Assembly: GCA_963742725.1 (NCBI GenBank)
Contig: CAVUMX010000001.1
Span: forward strand, 1,426,001 to 1,490,000
Direction of reading: 5' to 3'
Length of the DNA stretch: 64,000 nt
Source: CAVVAL01 sp963742725
GTDB taxonomy: Bacteria > Actinomycetota > Actinomycetes > Mycobacteriales > Cryptosporangiaceae
The notes under the pieces were generated by a model. That model did no database searches and was not told the DNA's origin. It worked only from the letters and a program-made list of their open reading frames with translations. Both the position numbers and the translations under genes were made by a program. Shown here piece by piece: positions 48,466 through 56,304 of the stretch (position 1 is the stretch's first letter; the number at the start of each line of letters is the position of its first letter).

Positions 48466-51033
48466 TCACCCGGTGACGACGCGGAGCCTCTGATCGCCGT
48501 CCGGAGTGCCAGGCGTCAGCTCGGTCCGGGCCGACATCCACGCCTCGATCCGCTCGTGCGGCAGGGGGCGAGAGAACAGGAAACCCTGAGCGACATCGCA
48601 GCCCATGTTCTCCAGGAGCGCGAGCGTCATCTCGCTCTCGACGCCCTCGGCGACCACCGACAGGCCGAGGTGCCGACCAAGGTCGACGATCGCCCGGACG
48701 ATCGCCAGGTCCCCGGAGTCGGTCGCCATCCCGAGGATGAAGGACTTGTCGATCTTGACCTCGTGGACCGGCAGCCGCCGAAGGTATGCCAGCGACGAGT
48801 AGCCGGTTCCAAAGTCGTCAACCGCCAGCCGGACGCCCATCGAATGGAGCCGCCTGAGCGTCGGCAGCGGCCGGTCCGCGTCGCCAACCATGCCACTCTC
48901 GGTGATCTCCAACGTCAGCAGCGGCGGCGGCAGGCCAATCTCGTCCAGGAGCGACTGGAGCTCGTCCGGGAACTCGGGATCGAGCAGGCTACGGCTCGAC
49001 AGGTTCACCGAGACACCGATCGGCCGGCCAGCGTCATTCCATGCCTTGCACTGCTCAAGCGCGGTCCTCAGCACGCGGCTGGTCAGCGCCCCGACAAGGC
49101 CGGTCTGCTCGGCTACGGGGATGAAGTCGTCCGGTGAGACCAGGCCCTGTTCGGCGTGCTCCCAGCGCACCAGGCATTCGACACCTAGCAGCTCGCGGGT
49201 CGCGAGCGCCACCTTCGGCTGATAGTGAACGGTCAGCGATCCGTCCTCGATCGCCCTGCGCAGTTCGGCGACGAGGCCAAGGCGGTGAACGGTGCGCGAC
49301 TCCATCGCCGGCCGGTACAGCTGCACAGACCGGGGGTTCGTCTTCGCCGCATAGGTCGCGACGTCGACGCGCTGCATCATCGTCTCGGCGTCCGACGCGT
49401 GATCCGGGTAGAGCGCGATGCCGACTGCCGCGCCGACGTCGACCGTGAAGTTCTCCAGTTCGAACGGCTCGATGAGGCTGTACTGAAGCGCGACGGCCGT
49501 CGCCGAGGCACCCTCAGCGCCCTGTGCCCGAACGAGAACTGCGAACTCGTCACCGCCTGTCCGTGCGACAAGCGCTCCCTTCGGCGCTTCGGCCTGGAGA
49601 CGCCTGCCCACCTCAGCCAGCAACCGGTCCCCGGCGACGTACCCAAGCGTTTCGTTCACATCGCGCAGGGAGTCGACGTCGAACTGCAACAGTGCCACGA
49701 CCTCCCCCGGCGAGGGCTGAACGTTAATGGCGGCCGTGATGGCATTGAGGAGCCGCCGCCGGTTTGGCAGCCCCGTCAGACTGTCGTGGTAAGCGTCATG
49801 GCGCAGTCGGTCGACAAGCCGCGAGTTCTCCACCGCTACCGCGGCGTGCGCGGCGAGGGTCTCCAGCAGCCGGACATCATTGGCACTGAAGGTAGACAAG
49901 TCGCTCAACCGATCGGCGACCTCCAGGCATCCAATGACCGCCGACCCGGAGCGGAGTGGCACCACTATTAGGTCCTTGACGCGCCGAGCCCGCATCGCGT
50001 CAAGCAATTCTCGGTCGGCAACTTCCCCCTTGGGGCCCAGATGAATCGTTCGTCCAGTCGCTACAACCCGACTCCGGACAGCGTCGTCGGCGGCATCGAT
50101 GTCCACGAGTCCAGGCGTATCCATCTGCGCTACCAGCGCTATTTCTGGATGACGCCCATGAGCAGGCAGCCATAGCGTGGCTGATTCAGCACTCAGCAAT
50201 TGCCGCGTCCGCCTGAGTAGTTCATCCGCCAGACTGCCATCCTGCCGGGAGGTGCTGACCGCCTTCGTGAACTCGTACAACTCACCTAGACTCTTGTGCT
50301 GTTGCATGAATCCCGTATAAGCGCGATAGCCGGCAATGAGCGTTCCCGCCACCAGCGCAAGTAGGAGTATCGCCATGCCGTTGACACCGATGACGATCAG
50401 CACCAGCAACCCGACCGCGCCATTGAGCAACGCAGTGAGCAACGTTGACGCGCAGAACAACGTCATCTGGCTGGATGACGGAGGACCCTGAACGATCGTG
50501 ATTGCCGTTGATACAGCAACGACACCTAGCAGGTCCGCTGCCCCGATTGCAGCATAAACCGCGACCCAGGCGGCCGATTCTCCCGGCTGGTGTGGCTCGA
50601 ACAAGTGGAACACATAGATTGCAACGGCCGTCTCGGCAGTGAAACTCGCGAGGTTGACGGCAAACTTACGCGGGCTCAGTCGTCGATGGACCTGAATAAG
50701 CACAGCACCGAGAAAACGGACGATGAGAATTGCTAGAGGCGGCAAGAAGAAGAGGCTTACAACAAGCGGCACCTCGGAAACCGAGAATGAATAGGCTTGC
50801 CGTCGAACTTCCAGGCGAATGATGAGCGCTTCACCTATGACAAACAGCGGCACGAATGCCGCCATCAGCCAAACTGGCCCCAGTTCGACCCGACCCGCTG
50901 GAACCGTTCCGACGACAGCAAGAACGTTGACGCCGATCAGCGCCACGACAAGTAGGTCCAGAGCGAGGTTGGGATGGGCAACGCTATTGACACGCACTGA
51001 GGCGTTGCGTGCACGCGCCGAGTCGTTGCCCAC
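48466..51033 (-). CDS. Membrane GGDEF-EAL cyclic-di-GMP signalling protein with GAF domain
   Basis: The 855-residue protein has about seven to eight N-terminal membrane segments (residues ~20-240), a GAF-like domain (~250-410: LLSAESATLWLPAHG, VKDLIVVPLRSGSAVIGCLE), a GGDEF domain (HDSLTGLPNRRRLL, FDVDSLRDVN, intact ARTGGDEFAVLV) and an EAL domain. The EAL motif reads ECL (LLGVECLVRW) but catalytic residues remain: N in VNLSSRSLL, E in LEITESG, DDFGTGYSSLAYLRR, K in KIDKSF, E in AEGVESE and Q in QGFLFSRPL. Both synthesis and hydrolysis of c-di-GMP are therefore possible; no RxxD inhibitory site precedes GGDEF. The half encoding the N-terminus is much less GC-rich than the C-terminal half. Confidence 0.92.
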   Translation of the reverse strand: MGNDSARARNASVRVNSVAHPNLALDLLVVALIGVNVLAVVGTVPAGRVELGPVWLMAAFVPLFVIGEALIIRLEVRRQAYSFSVSEVPLVVSLFFLPPLAILIVRFLGAVLIQVHRRLSPRKFAVNLASFTAETAVAIYVFHLFEPHQPGESAAWVAVYAAIGAADLLGVVAVSTAITIVQGPPSSSQMTLFCASTLLTALLNGAVGLLVLIVIGVNGMAILLLALVAGTLIAGYRAYTGFMQQHKSLGELYEFTKAVSTSRQDGSLADELLRRTRQLLSAESATLWLPAHGRHPEIALVAQMDTPGLVDIDAADDAVRSRVVATGRTIHLGPKGEVADRELLDAMRARRVKDLIVVPLRSGSAVIGCLEVADRLSDLSTFSANDVRLLETLAAHAAVAVENSRLVDRLRHDAYHDSLTGLPNRRRLLNAITAAINVQPSPGEVVALLQFDVDSLRDVNETLGYVAGDRLLAEVGRRLQAEAPKGALVARTGGDEFAVLVRAQGAEGASATAVALQYSLIEPFELENFTVDVGAAVGIALYPDHASDAETMMQRVDVATYAAKTNPRSVQLYRPAMESRTVHRLGLVAELRRAIEDGSLTVHYQPKVALATRELLGVECLVRWEHAEQGLVSPDDFIPVAEQTGLVGALTSRVLRTALEQCKAWNDAGRPIGVSVNLSSRSLLDPEFPDELQSLLDEIGLPPPLLTLEITESGMVGDADRPLPTLRRLHSMGVRLAVDDFGTGYSSLAYLRRLPVHEVKIDKSFILGMATDSGDLAIVRAIVDLGRHLGLSVVAEGVESEMTLALLENMGCDVAQGFLFSRPLPHERIEAWMSARTELTPGTPDGDQRLRVVTG

Positions 51034-51109
51034 AGCTAGACCGTACGCGAAGCTTCAACCCGGCGTGGACTATGTCCCAATAGTCCGAAAGGAGGGGTCC
51101 GCTCCCACC

Positions 51110-51301
51110 CTACGGCTGAAGACCGCGAACCCCGCCAGAGTTAACGGCGTCCACACCGGACGTCGAAGTATCGGCTGGCGGGTTAGCCCAGCCCACTCCA
51201 TCGGCGGATGCGCTTGCGGCGACTGCCCAAATCGTCAAGGCGCACAGCGCTCCAACCACACCAACGCGTACAGCCCACCGGGCCGAACCGCGTCCTCGCA
51301 T
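51110..51301 (-). CDS. Small secreted protein (63 aa) upstream of the GGDEF-EAL gene
   Basis: The ATG is preceded by GAGGAG at 6 nt, one of the clearer ribosome binding sites in the region. The product has a basic n-region (MRGRGSARWAVR), a hydrophobic core (VGVVGALCALTIWAVAA) and a likely signal-peptidase site (ASASA before DGVG), leaving a mature peptide of about 30 residues (DGVGWANPPADTSTSG then VDAVNSGGVRGLQP). No family is recognised. It lies 76 nt upstream of the c-di-GMP gene on the same strand and could be cotranscribed with it. Confidence 0.55.
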   Translation of the reverse strand: MRGRGSARWAVRVGVVGALCALTIWAVAASASADGVGWANPPADTSTSGVDAVNSGGVRGLQP

Positions 51302-51658
51302 GGCCAGCTCCTCAACTACAGCGACGCCAACATGGCCGTCTCGACGACCTCATAGCGATGGTGTCATGCCTGACGAGCATCCGACAGTCGGAACGGCGAA
51401 CCCGCAGCTCAAAATCGGTGCAGGTCATTGACTTGTGCCCGTACGAATCGGACAATGCGACGCCAACTCGTGTATACCTCCGGGCTCCGCTCATTGAAGT
51501 GAGCCCAGATAACCATGCGTGCCGGCGGCTGCTTCGGATCCCGTACCCGTCTGACCGGCCGGCAACAGTTGGGTATCGGTCCTGCTGGCAGCCCTTCCTC
51601 AGGTCGCAGCAAACGATGGCAATGCGGAAGTATAGCGGGCGAGGGAGGACAGACCCGC
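51302..51658. other. Non-coding divergent region, relatively AT-rich
   Basis: This 357-nt stretch separates the minus-strand secreted peptide from a plus-strand small gene. Several short frames cross it but none has both a ribosome binding site and coding-like composition. TTGACT (51428-51433) and GACAAT (51451-51456), 17 nt apart on the plus strand, form a plausible promoter about 200 nt before the 74-residue gene. Confidence 0.45.
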
Positions 51659-51883
51659 ATGATTGACAGCTTGGCTTCGGCAACGTGCCAACTTGAGTGC
51701 GCTACGAGAGCGTTGAACACGTACCTGACCCTCCGTCCGTCGGCGACGTCGTCGGACCCGGAGTACCAGCGGCTCTGGCAGTCGCGGGTGTCCGCTGAGC
51801 AGGGATATCGGTCCAGTCTGGTCGCGATCATGGCCGATCGTGACGAACACACCACGGAATCCGTAGTCTCCGCTCCGCGCTGA
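51659..51883 (+). CDS. Small hypothetical protein (74 aa)
   Basis: The ATG follows GGAGG at 10 nt. The product (MIDSLASATCQLECATRALN, TYLTLRPSATSSDPEYQRLW, QSRVSAEQGYRSSLVAIMAD, RDEHTTESVVSAPR) is soluble, mostly helical in character, and has two cysteines in its first 15 residues. No family is recognised. It ends just before the promoter of the aldo/keto reductase gene. Upstream in-frame codons to 51515 lack a ribosome binding site. Confidence 0.5.
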   Translation: MIDSLASATCQLECATRALNTYLTLRPSATSSDPEYQRLWQSRVSAEQGYRSSLVAIMADRDEHTTESVVSAPR

Positions 51884-51935
51884 CCGGTGACGCACCGCGA
51901 TCAGGCCCGTCCCGTCGCCGCGTCGCGGGACGGTC

Positions 51936-51966
51936 TTGACTTGGAGCGCGCTCCAAGTGCCAATCT
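51936..51966 (+). promoter_or_regulatory. MerR-type promoter with perfect palindrome in a 19-nt spacer
   Basis: TTGACT (51936-51941) and CAATCT (51961-51966) are separated by 19 nt, two more than the normal spacing. The spacer and -35 end are spanned by a perfect 20-bp palindrome, ACTTGGAGCGCGCTCCAAGT (51939-51958). This over-long spacer with a centred dyad is the hallmark of promoters that MerR-family activators untwist. The start site would be about 51973, about 28 nt before the aldo/keto reductase ATG. No MerR gene is present in the window. Confidence 0.75.
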
Positions 51967-52000
51967 CGCTCCCAGCGACGAGCGCGAGAAGGGGCACCAC

Positions 52001-52975
52001 ATGACGCGGCAGCTTGGGCGTAGCGGCATCGAGGTCAGCGATGTCGGCATCGGCACGTGGGCCATCGGCGGCCAGTTCCACGCGGGCGACCAACAGCTCG
52101 GCTGGGGCGAGGTCGACGACGACGTGTCGATCGCGGCCATCCACCGCGCGCTCGACCTGGGCGTGACGCTGATCGACACCTCGGACGCGTACGGCGCCGG
52201 CCACGCCGAAGACGTGATCCGCCGGGCACTCGACGGCCGCCGCGACGACGTCGTCATCGCCACCAAGTGGGGCTACACGTTCGCCCCCGGCACCCGCGAC
52301 ATGGTCGGCGAGGACGGATCGGTCGCCCACGCCCGCAAGGCGTTGCACGCGTCGCTGACCCGGCTCGGCACCGACTACATCGACGTCATCCAGTTGCACC
52401 TGGGCAACCTCGACCACGCCCAGGCCAGCGACGTGTTCGCCGCCTGCGAAAACTTCATCGACGACGGCCTGATCCGCACCTACGGCTGGAGCACCGACGA
52501 CCCCGAGCGCGCCGAGTTGCTGGCGAAGTCCGGGCGTGGCGCCGTGATCCAGCACACGCTCAACGTCCTCGACGACGCGCCGAAGATGCTCGCCGTCTGC
52601 GCGGACCACGACCTGGCCAGTCTCAACAGGAGCCCTCTCGCCATGGGCCTCCTCACGGCGAAGGTCACCGCCGACACCACTTTCGCCGCCGACGACATCC
52701 GCAGCCGCGAACCCGACTGGCTCCAGTGGTTCACCGACGGCCGACCCACGCCCGAGTTCCTGCGGCGCCGCGACGCCATCCGCGACATCCTCACCGGCGA
52801 CGGCCGTAGCCTCGCCCAAGGTGCCCTGGCCTGGACCCTGGCCCGGAGCCCCAAGACCGTTCCGATCCCGGGCGTCCGGACCGTGGCCCAGGTCGACGAG
52901 AACGCCGGTGTCCTCGCCAAGCCGCCGCTCCGCGCCGAGCAGGTCGACGAGATCCGGACCCTGCTCGCCATCTGA
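52001..52975 (+). CDS. Aldo/keto reductase
   Basis: A 324-residue NADPH-dependent AKR. It starts MTRQLGRSGIEVSDVGIGTW (AAGGGG 6 nt upstream; upstream in-frame codons run through the promoter). The catalytic tetrad is visible: Asp and Tyr in LIDTSDAYGAG, Lys in IATKWGYTF and His in DVIQLHLGN. C-terminal SRNP-like and IPGVRTVAQVDENAG segments fit cofactor binding. It is probably monocistronic and controlled by the MerR-type promoter just upstream, which suggests induction by electrophiles, oxidants or metals, the usual MerR signals. Physiological substrate unknown. Confidence 0.9.
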   Translation: MTRQLGRSGIEVSDVGIGTWAIGGQFHAGDQQLGWGEVDDDVSIAAIHRALDLGVTLIDTSDAYGAGHAEDVIRRALDGRRDDVVIATKWGYTFAPGTRDMVGEDGSVAHARKALHASLTRLGTDYIDVIQLHLGNLDHAQASDVFAACENFIDDGLIRTYGWSTDDPERAELLAKSGRGAVIQHTLNVLDDAPKMLAVCADHDLASLNRSPLAMGLLTAKVTADTTFAADDIRSREPDWLQWFTDGRPTPEFLRRRDAIRDILTGDGRSLAQGALAWTLARSPKTVPIPGVRTVAQVDENAGVLAKPPLRAEQVDEIRTLLAI

Positions 52976-53052
52976 CCGCACGGTGGCCGACCCCGTCACG
53001 GGGTGGGGTCGGCCACCGTGTTCAGGCACGGCCGCGAACGCTCCACGACAGT

Positions 53053-54018
53053 TCATGCGACCAGGCGTGCCACCACCGGTGCGTGGTCGGAACCCCGCGC
53101 CTGGCGACGGTTGGTCGGATCCTCGCTCACCGACGGGAGCTTGTGCTGGTCGATCGTGTGAACCTCCAGCGCGGACCGCACCAGCGCATGGCTCACGAGA
53201 ATGTGGTCGATCAGCTCACCGCGCCCGCGGAAGATCCGGGAGAAGCGTTCAGCCTCGGGAATCCGCTCGGCGAGGTTCCACAGCCGTGACGCGTCGCCGT
53301 TGTCGGGCTGGTTGAAGCCGCCCGTGCCGATCTCGGATCCGGGCGGCCCGAGCAGGATCTGTGTCGTCGCCGCCGCCGGCTCGTCGTTGAGGTCGCCGAG
53401 GACGACGACCGCCCGCTCCCGCCCCTTGCCGTCCATCAGTTCGTCGGCGAGCGCGCGGACGGTCACCGACTCGGCACCACGGCGGAACAGCGCGTACGCG
53501 GCGTACCTGGCGCGTTCGCCCTCGTCACGCGGGTTGAACCGGCTCTTCCCGGGCGGCGCGGGGAACGTCAGCAACTTCGACTTGAGGTGACACGACACGA
53601 CGGTCAGCGGCTGGCCCGGCTGCGGCTCCACACGGATCGCGAGCGCTCCCCGTCCCATATGAGTTGTGGTCTTGAGCTTGTTGTCGTCGGCCTGGAGCGG
53701 GCCGAACTTGGCCGGGAAGTCGGCGACGTCGGCGACGACCTCCATCGGGTGCCGGCTCAGGAACCCGACGCGGATCGGCCGCTCCGGGGCGAACTGCTTC
53801 GACAGTTCGACGTGCCAGTCGCCGTCGAGCAGGTCGACGAGATCGGCGAGGGCGGCCGGATCGCCCACCTCCTGCAACCCCAGGACGTCCGGCGCCATGT
53901 GCGTGATCGTGGCGGCGAGCGTGGCCAGCTTCGCCTCGTACGTACCGTCGTCCGCGGCCCCGAACTGGGTGCCCGGACGGAACAGGTTCTCGACATTCCA
54001 CGTACCGACGACCGTCAT
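53053..54018 (-). CDS. Endonuclease/exonuclease/phosphatase (EEP) family hydrolase
   Basis: The 321 residues carry EEP motifs in order: GTWNVENLF (Asn), VLGLQEVGD (metal-binding Glu), VVSCHLKSKLL (His), VVLGDLNDEPAA (Asp and Asn), HILVSHAL region and the terminal GSDHAPVVARL (Asp-His). This is the fold of DNase I, exonuclease III and some phosphodiesterases. No signal peptide is seen, so it should be cytoplasmic. Substrate could be nucleic acid, phospholipid or phosphoinositol and cannot be told from sequence. Convergent with the aldo/keto reductase gene. Confidence 0.88.
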   Translation of the reverse strand: MTVVGTWNVENLFRPGTQFGAADDGTYEAKLATLAATITHMAPDVLGLQEVGDPAALADLVDLLDGDWHVELSKQFAPERPIRVGFLSRHPMEVVADVADFPAKFGPLQADDNKLKTTTHMGRGALAIRVEPQPGQPLTVVSCHLKSKLLTFPAPPGKSRFNPRDEGERARYAAYALFRRGAESVTVRALADELMDGKGRERAVVVLGDLNDEPAAATTQILLGPPGSEIGTGGFNQPDNGDASRLWNLAERIPEAERFSRIFRGRGELIDHILVSHALVRSALEVHTIDQHKLPSVSEDPTNRRQARGSDHAPVVARLVA

Positions 54019-54269
54019 CGTGGCCCCCCAGCCCGACTCCCCCGTGCCCTGCGGACATCATCCGCCGATATCGGGGCGCTAAGGCTGTGAGCTGCCCGAA
54101 CGGGCACAGAGTCTGACCGGTCAGGCTACGGCGAGCAGGATGAACCGGACGTTTCGCCGGGAAGGATCCCGGGTATGCGGTGGTCGTTCGCGAGTGTGCG
54201 CCAGGGGGCCGGCGCTACGACCGACGCTCCCTTGGCGGGCGCTCTTGACGTCAGCCGAGAGGACGAGGC

Positions 54270-55100
54270 ATGTCCAAGCTACTCGCGGCCGGGTCGGTAC
54301 AGGCGCTCGACATCGGTGACTCCGTCAGCGACGCCCTGAGCTCCGTGGCCCGGTTCGTCCCCAAGTTCGTCGCCTTCCTGGTCATCCTGGTGATCGGGTA
54401 CTTCGTGGCGAAGCTCGTCGCGAAGCTCGTCGACAAGGTGCTGGAACGGGTCGGTTTCGACCGGCTCGTCGAACGTGGCCAGGTCGGCAAGGCACTGGAG
54501 AGGTCGAAGTACGACGCCAGCGACCTGGTCGCCAAGCTCGTCTACTACGGGCTCCTGCTGATCACGCTGCAGATGGCGTTCGGGGTGTTCGGTCCGAACC
54601 CTGTGAGCGACCTGATCAACGGCGTCGTGATGTGGATCCCGAAGGCCATCGTGGCGATCGTCATCGTCGTGGTCGCCTCCGCGATTGCGTCCGCCGTGAA
54701 GGACCTCGTGTCGAACGCTCTCGCGGGCGTCAGCTACGGCCGGCTCCTCGGCACGATCGCGTCCGTGTTCATCCTCGCGCTCGGTGTCATCGCCGCGCTG
54801 AACCAGATCGGGGTGGCGACCACGGTCACCACGCCGGTGCTGATCACCGTCCTGGCGACCATGGGCGGTATCGCTGTCGTCGGCGTCGGCGGCGGGCTCG
54901 TCCGGCCGATGCAGGACCGCTGGGCACGCTGGCTGACCCGCGCCGAGGCCGAGACCACGACCGTGCGCCAGCAGGCGGCGGCCTACCAGCGCGGACGTGA
55001 GGATGCTGCCGCCACGCCTGCGACGGACACGCGGGTGACCGAGACGCCGATCACCGATCAGCCGACCGTGCAGCAGCCGTACGGGAGCGCCACGCCGTAG
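54270..55100 (+). CDS. Membrane protein with conserved TM-helix repeats, MscS-like
   Basis: The 276 residues contain four to five membrane helices: FVAFLVILVIGYFVAKLVAK, LVYYGLLLITLQMAFGVFG, IPKAIVAIVIVVVASAIASA, LLGTIASVFILALGVIAALN and LITVLATMGGIAVVGVGGGL. The pattern GYFVAK-L...RVGFDRL...A...V is that of the conserved TM-helix family (CmpX-like), related to the pore-lining part of small mechanosensitive channels but lacking the MscS beta domain. The C-terminal ~60 residues are polar and Thr/Gln-rich. Likely a small-conductance channel or its regulator. Confidence 0.8.
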   Translation: MSKLLAAGSVQALDIGDSVSDALSSVARFVPKFVAFLVILVIGYFVAKLVAKLVDKVLERVGFDRLVERGQVGKALERSKYDASDLVAKLVYYGLLLITLQMAFGVFGPNPVSDLINGVVMWIPKAIVAIVIVVVASAIASAVKDLVSNALAGVSYGRLLGTIASVFILALGVIAALNQIGVATTVTTPVLITVLATMGGIAVVGVGGGLVRPMQDRWARWLTRAEAETTTVRQQAAAYQRGREDAAATPATDTRVTETPITDQPTVQQPYGSATP

Positions 55101-55106
55101 CCGGGT

Positions 55107-55517
55107 TCAGGCTGGGTCGGGCTGTCCGGATGCGAGATGGGCTCTTGCGAGGGCACAGATCGCGGTGATCCGCAGCGCGACCCAGTCGGCGCCCGGCCAG
55201 TGGCCCGGCTCAGGGGGGTTCCACCCCTGTGTCTGTGCCTGGTCGACGACGCCGTGAAGGTACGCGGCGAGGTGCGCGATCGGCGGGATGACGATCATGC
55301 CGGCCGCGCCCAGGACCATGGCCTCCACCGCCGTCACCGGGTCGAGCGCGATGTCCACGAGCAGCGCGTCCCTGACCGCCGCGCCGTGCTGATCGATGGC
55401 GGCGAGCAGCCCGGGGGTGACCGCGGCGGCGGCCAGCCCGGTGGCGGCGACACGGCCGTCCCACCAGTCAAGTAACGAGTGCGACGTCCCGCCGCGCCAT
55501 CCAGACATGACCGCCAC
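55107..55517 (-). CDS. Conserved hypothetical protein with LLAAIDQHGAAVRDAL motif
   Basis: A 136-residue protein without a signal peptide. It is Ala-rich and largely helical, with a phrase ATGLAAAAVTPGLLAAIDQH that resembles small actinobacterial proteins of the DUF6401 type; I am not certain of the family. A moderately hydrophobic stretch (VEAMVLGAAGMIVIPPIAHL) could be a buried helix. The start is uncertain, GTG at 55517 or ATG at 55508 (MSGWRGG), neither with a strong ribosome binding site. Its stop lies 7 nt from the stop of the convergent membrane protein. Confidence 0.6.
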   Translation of the reverse strand: MAVMSGWRGGTSHSLLDWWDGRVAATGLAAAAVTPGLLAAIDQHGAAVRDALLVDIALDPVTAVEAMVLGAAGMIVIPPIAHLAAYLHGVVDQAQTQGWNPPEPGHWPGADWVALRITAICALARAHLASGQPDPA

Positions 55518-55572
55518 GGTACGTGCGGCCGGCGCGGAGTGTCATCGGCCAAATGTCCTCACCCGCATACGA

Positions 55573-55612
55573 GAACGGCCCCTGACCAGTTTTCGCTGGT
55601 CAGGGGCCGTTC
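55573..55612. terminator. Perfect 17-bp terminator hairpin next to tRNA-Tyr
   Basis: GAACGGCCCCTGACCAG (55573-55589) pairs perfectly with CTGGTCAGGGGCCGTTC (55596-55612), with a 6-nt TTTTCG loop, followed on the plus strand by TTTCCCC. It lies 10 nt beyond the 3' end of tRNA-Tyr and probably terminates that transcript. Confidence 0.8.
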
Positions 55613-55622
55613 TTTCCCCTTG

Positions 55623-55704
55623 TGGCGGGTGCAGGGTTCGAACCTGCGTAGGCGATGCCGATGGATTTACAGTCCACTCCCTTTGGCCACTCGGGCAACC
55701 CGCC
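55623..55704 (-). tRNA. tyrT: tRNA-Tyr (anticodon GTA)
   Basis: The 82-nt minus-strand sequence starts GGCGGGTTGCCCGAGTGGCC and has a long variable arm, as expected for a class II tRNA. Acceptor GGCGGGT/ACCCGCC, anticodon loop CTGTAAA giving GTA, T arm GCAGG-TTCGAAC-CCTGC, discriminator A. CCA is not encoded. Confidence 0.94.
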
Positions 55705-55797
55705 GGGGTGCGGCCGCGCATCGCGTGGCTGCAGAAGGCAGGATAGCGAATGGCCCCACCGACATTCCAACCGACTACCCGTGAGGAGCTGCACACC

Positions 55798-56289
55798 GTG
55801 GCTGACCCGTCCTTCGACGTCGTGAGCAAGGTCGACCGGCAGGAGGTCGACAACGCGCTGAACCAGACCGCCAAGGAACTGTCGCAGCGGTTCGACTTCC
55901 GCGGCACGAACGCGTCGGTGGCCTGGGCCGGCGAGGAAGCCGTGACCCTGCAGGCCGACACCGAGGAGCGTGTCCGCGCCGCTCTGGAGGTGTTCAAGGA
56001 GAAGCTGGTGAAGCGCGGCATCAGCATGAAGGCGTTCGACCCGGGCGAGCCGCAGCAGTCCGGCAAGTCCTACAAGGTGAGCGGATCGCTGATCAACGGC
56101 ATCGCCACCGACAAGGCCAAGGAGATCGCCAAGAAGGTCCGCGACGAGGGCCCGAAGGGCGTCCAGGCGCAGATCCAGGGCGATCAGCTCCGGGTCAGCG
56201 GCAAGAAGAAGGACGACCTTCAGACGGTCATCGCGCTGCTGAAGGGGTCCGACTTCGGGATCGCTCTTCAGTTCATGAACTACCGCTAA
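55798..56289 (+). CDS. YajQ family nucleotide-binding protein
   Basis: A 163-residue YajQ/UPF0234 protein. It starts at GTG (VADPSFDVVSKVDRQEVDNA) with GAGGAG 9 nt upstream; an ATG sixteen codons earlier encodes a non-conserved extension. Motifs QRFDFRGTNASVAWAG, DKAKEIAKKVRDEGPKGVQA and QTVIALLKGSDFGIALQFMN are diagnostic. YajQ proteins bind nucleotides, and in Xanthomonas a homologue binds cyclic di-GMP. The presence of a GGDEF-EAL protein in the window makes that possibility worth noting but is not evidence. Confidence 0.94.
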   Translation: MADPSFDVVSKVDRQEVDNALNQTAKELSQRFDFRGTNASVAWAGEEAVTLQADTEERVRAALEVFKEKLVKRGISMKAFDPGEPQQSGKSYKVSGSLINGIATDKAKEIAKKVRDEGPKGVQAQIQGDQLRVSGKKKDDLQTVIALLKGSDFGIALQFMNYR

Positions 56290-56304
56290 CTGCGTCGCCG
56301 CAGG

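Noticed and set aside
51060..51100. Possible fourth copy of the palindrome (TAGTCCGAAAGGAGGGG)
   Set aside because: Only about 8 nt of one arm match and there is no opposite arm.
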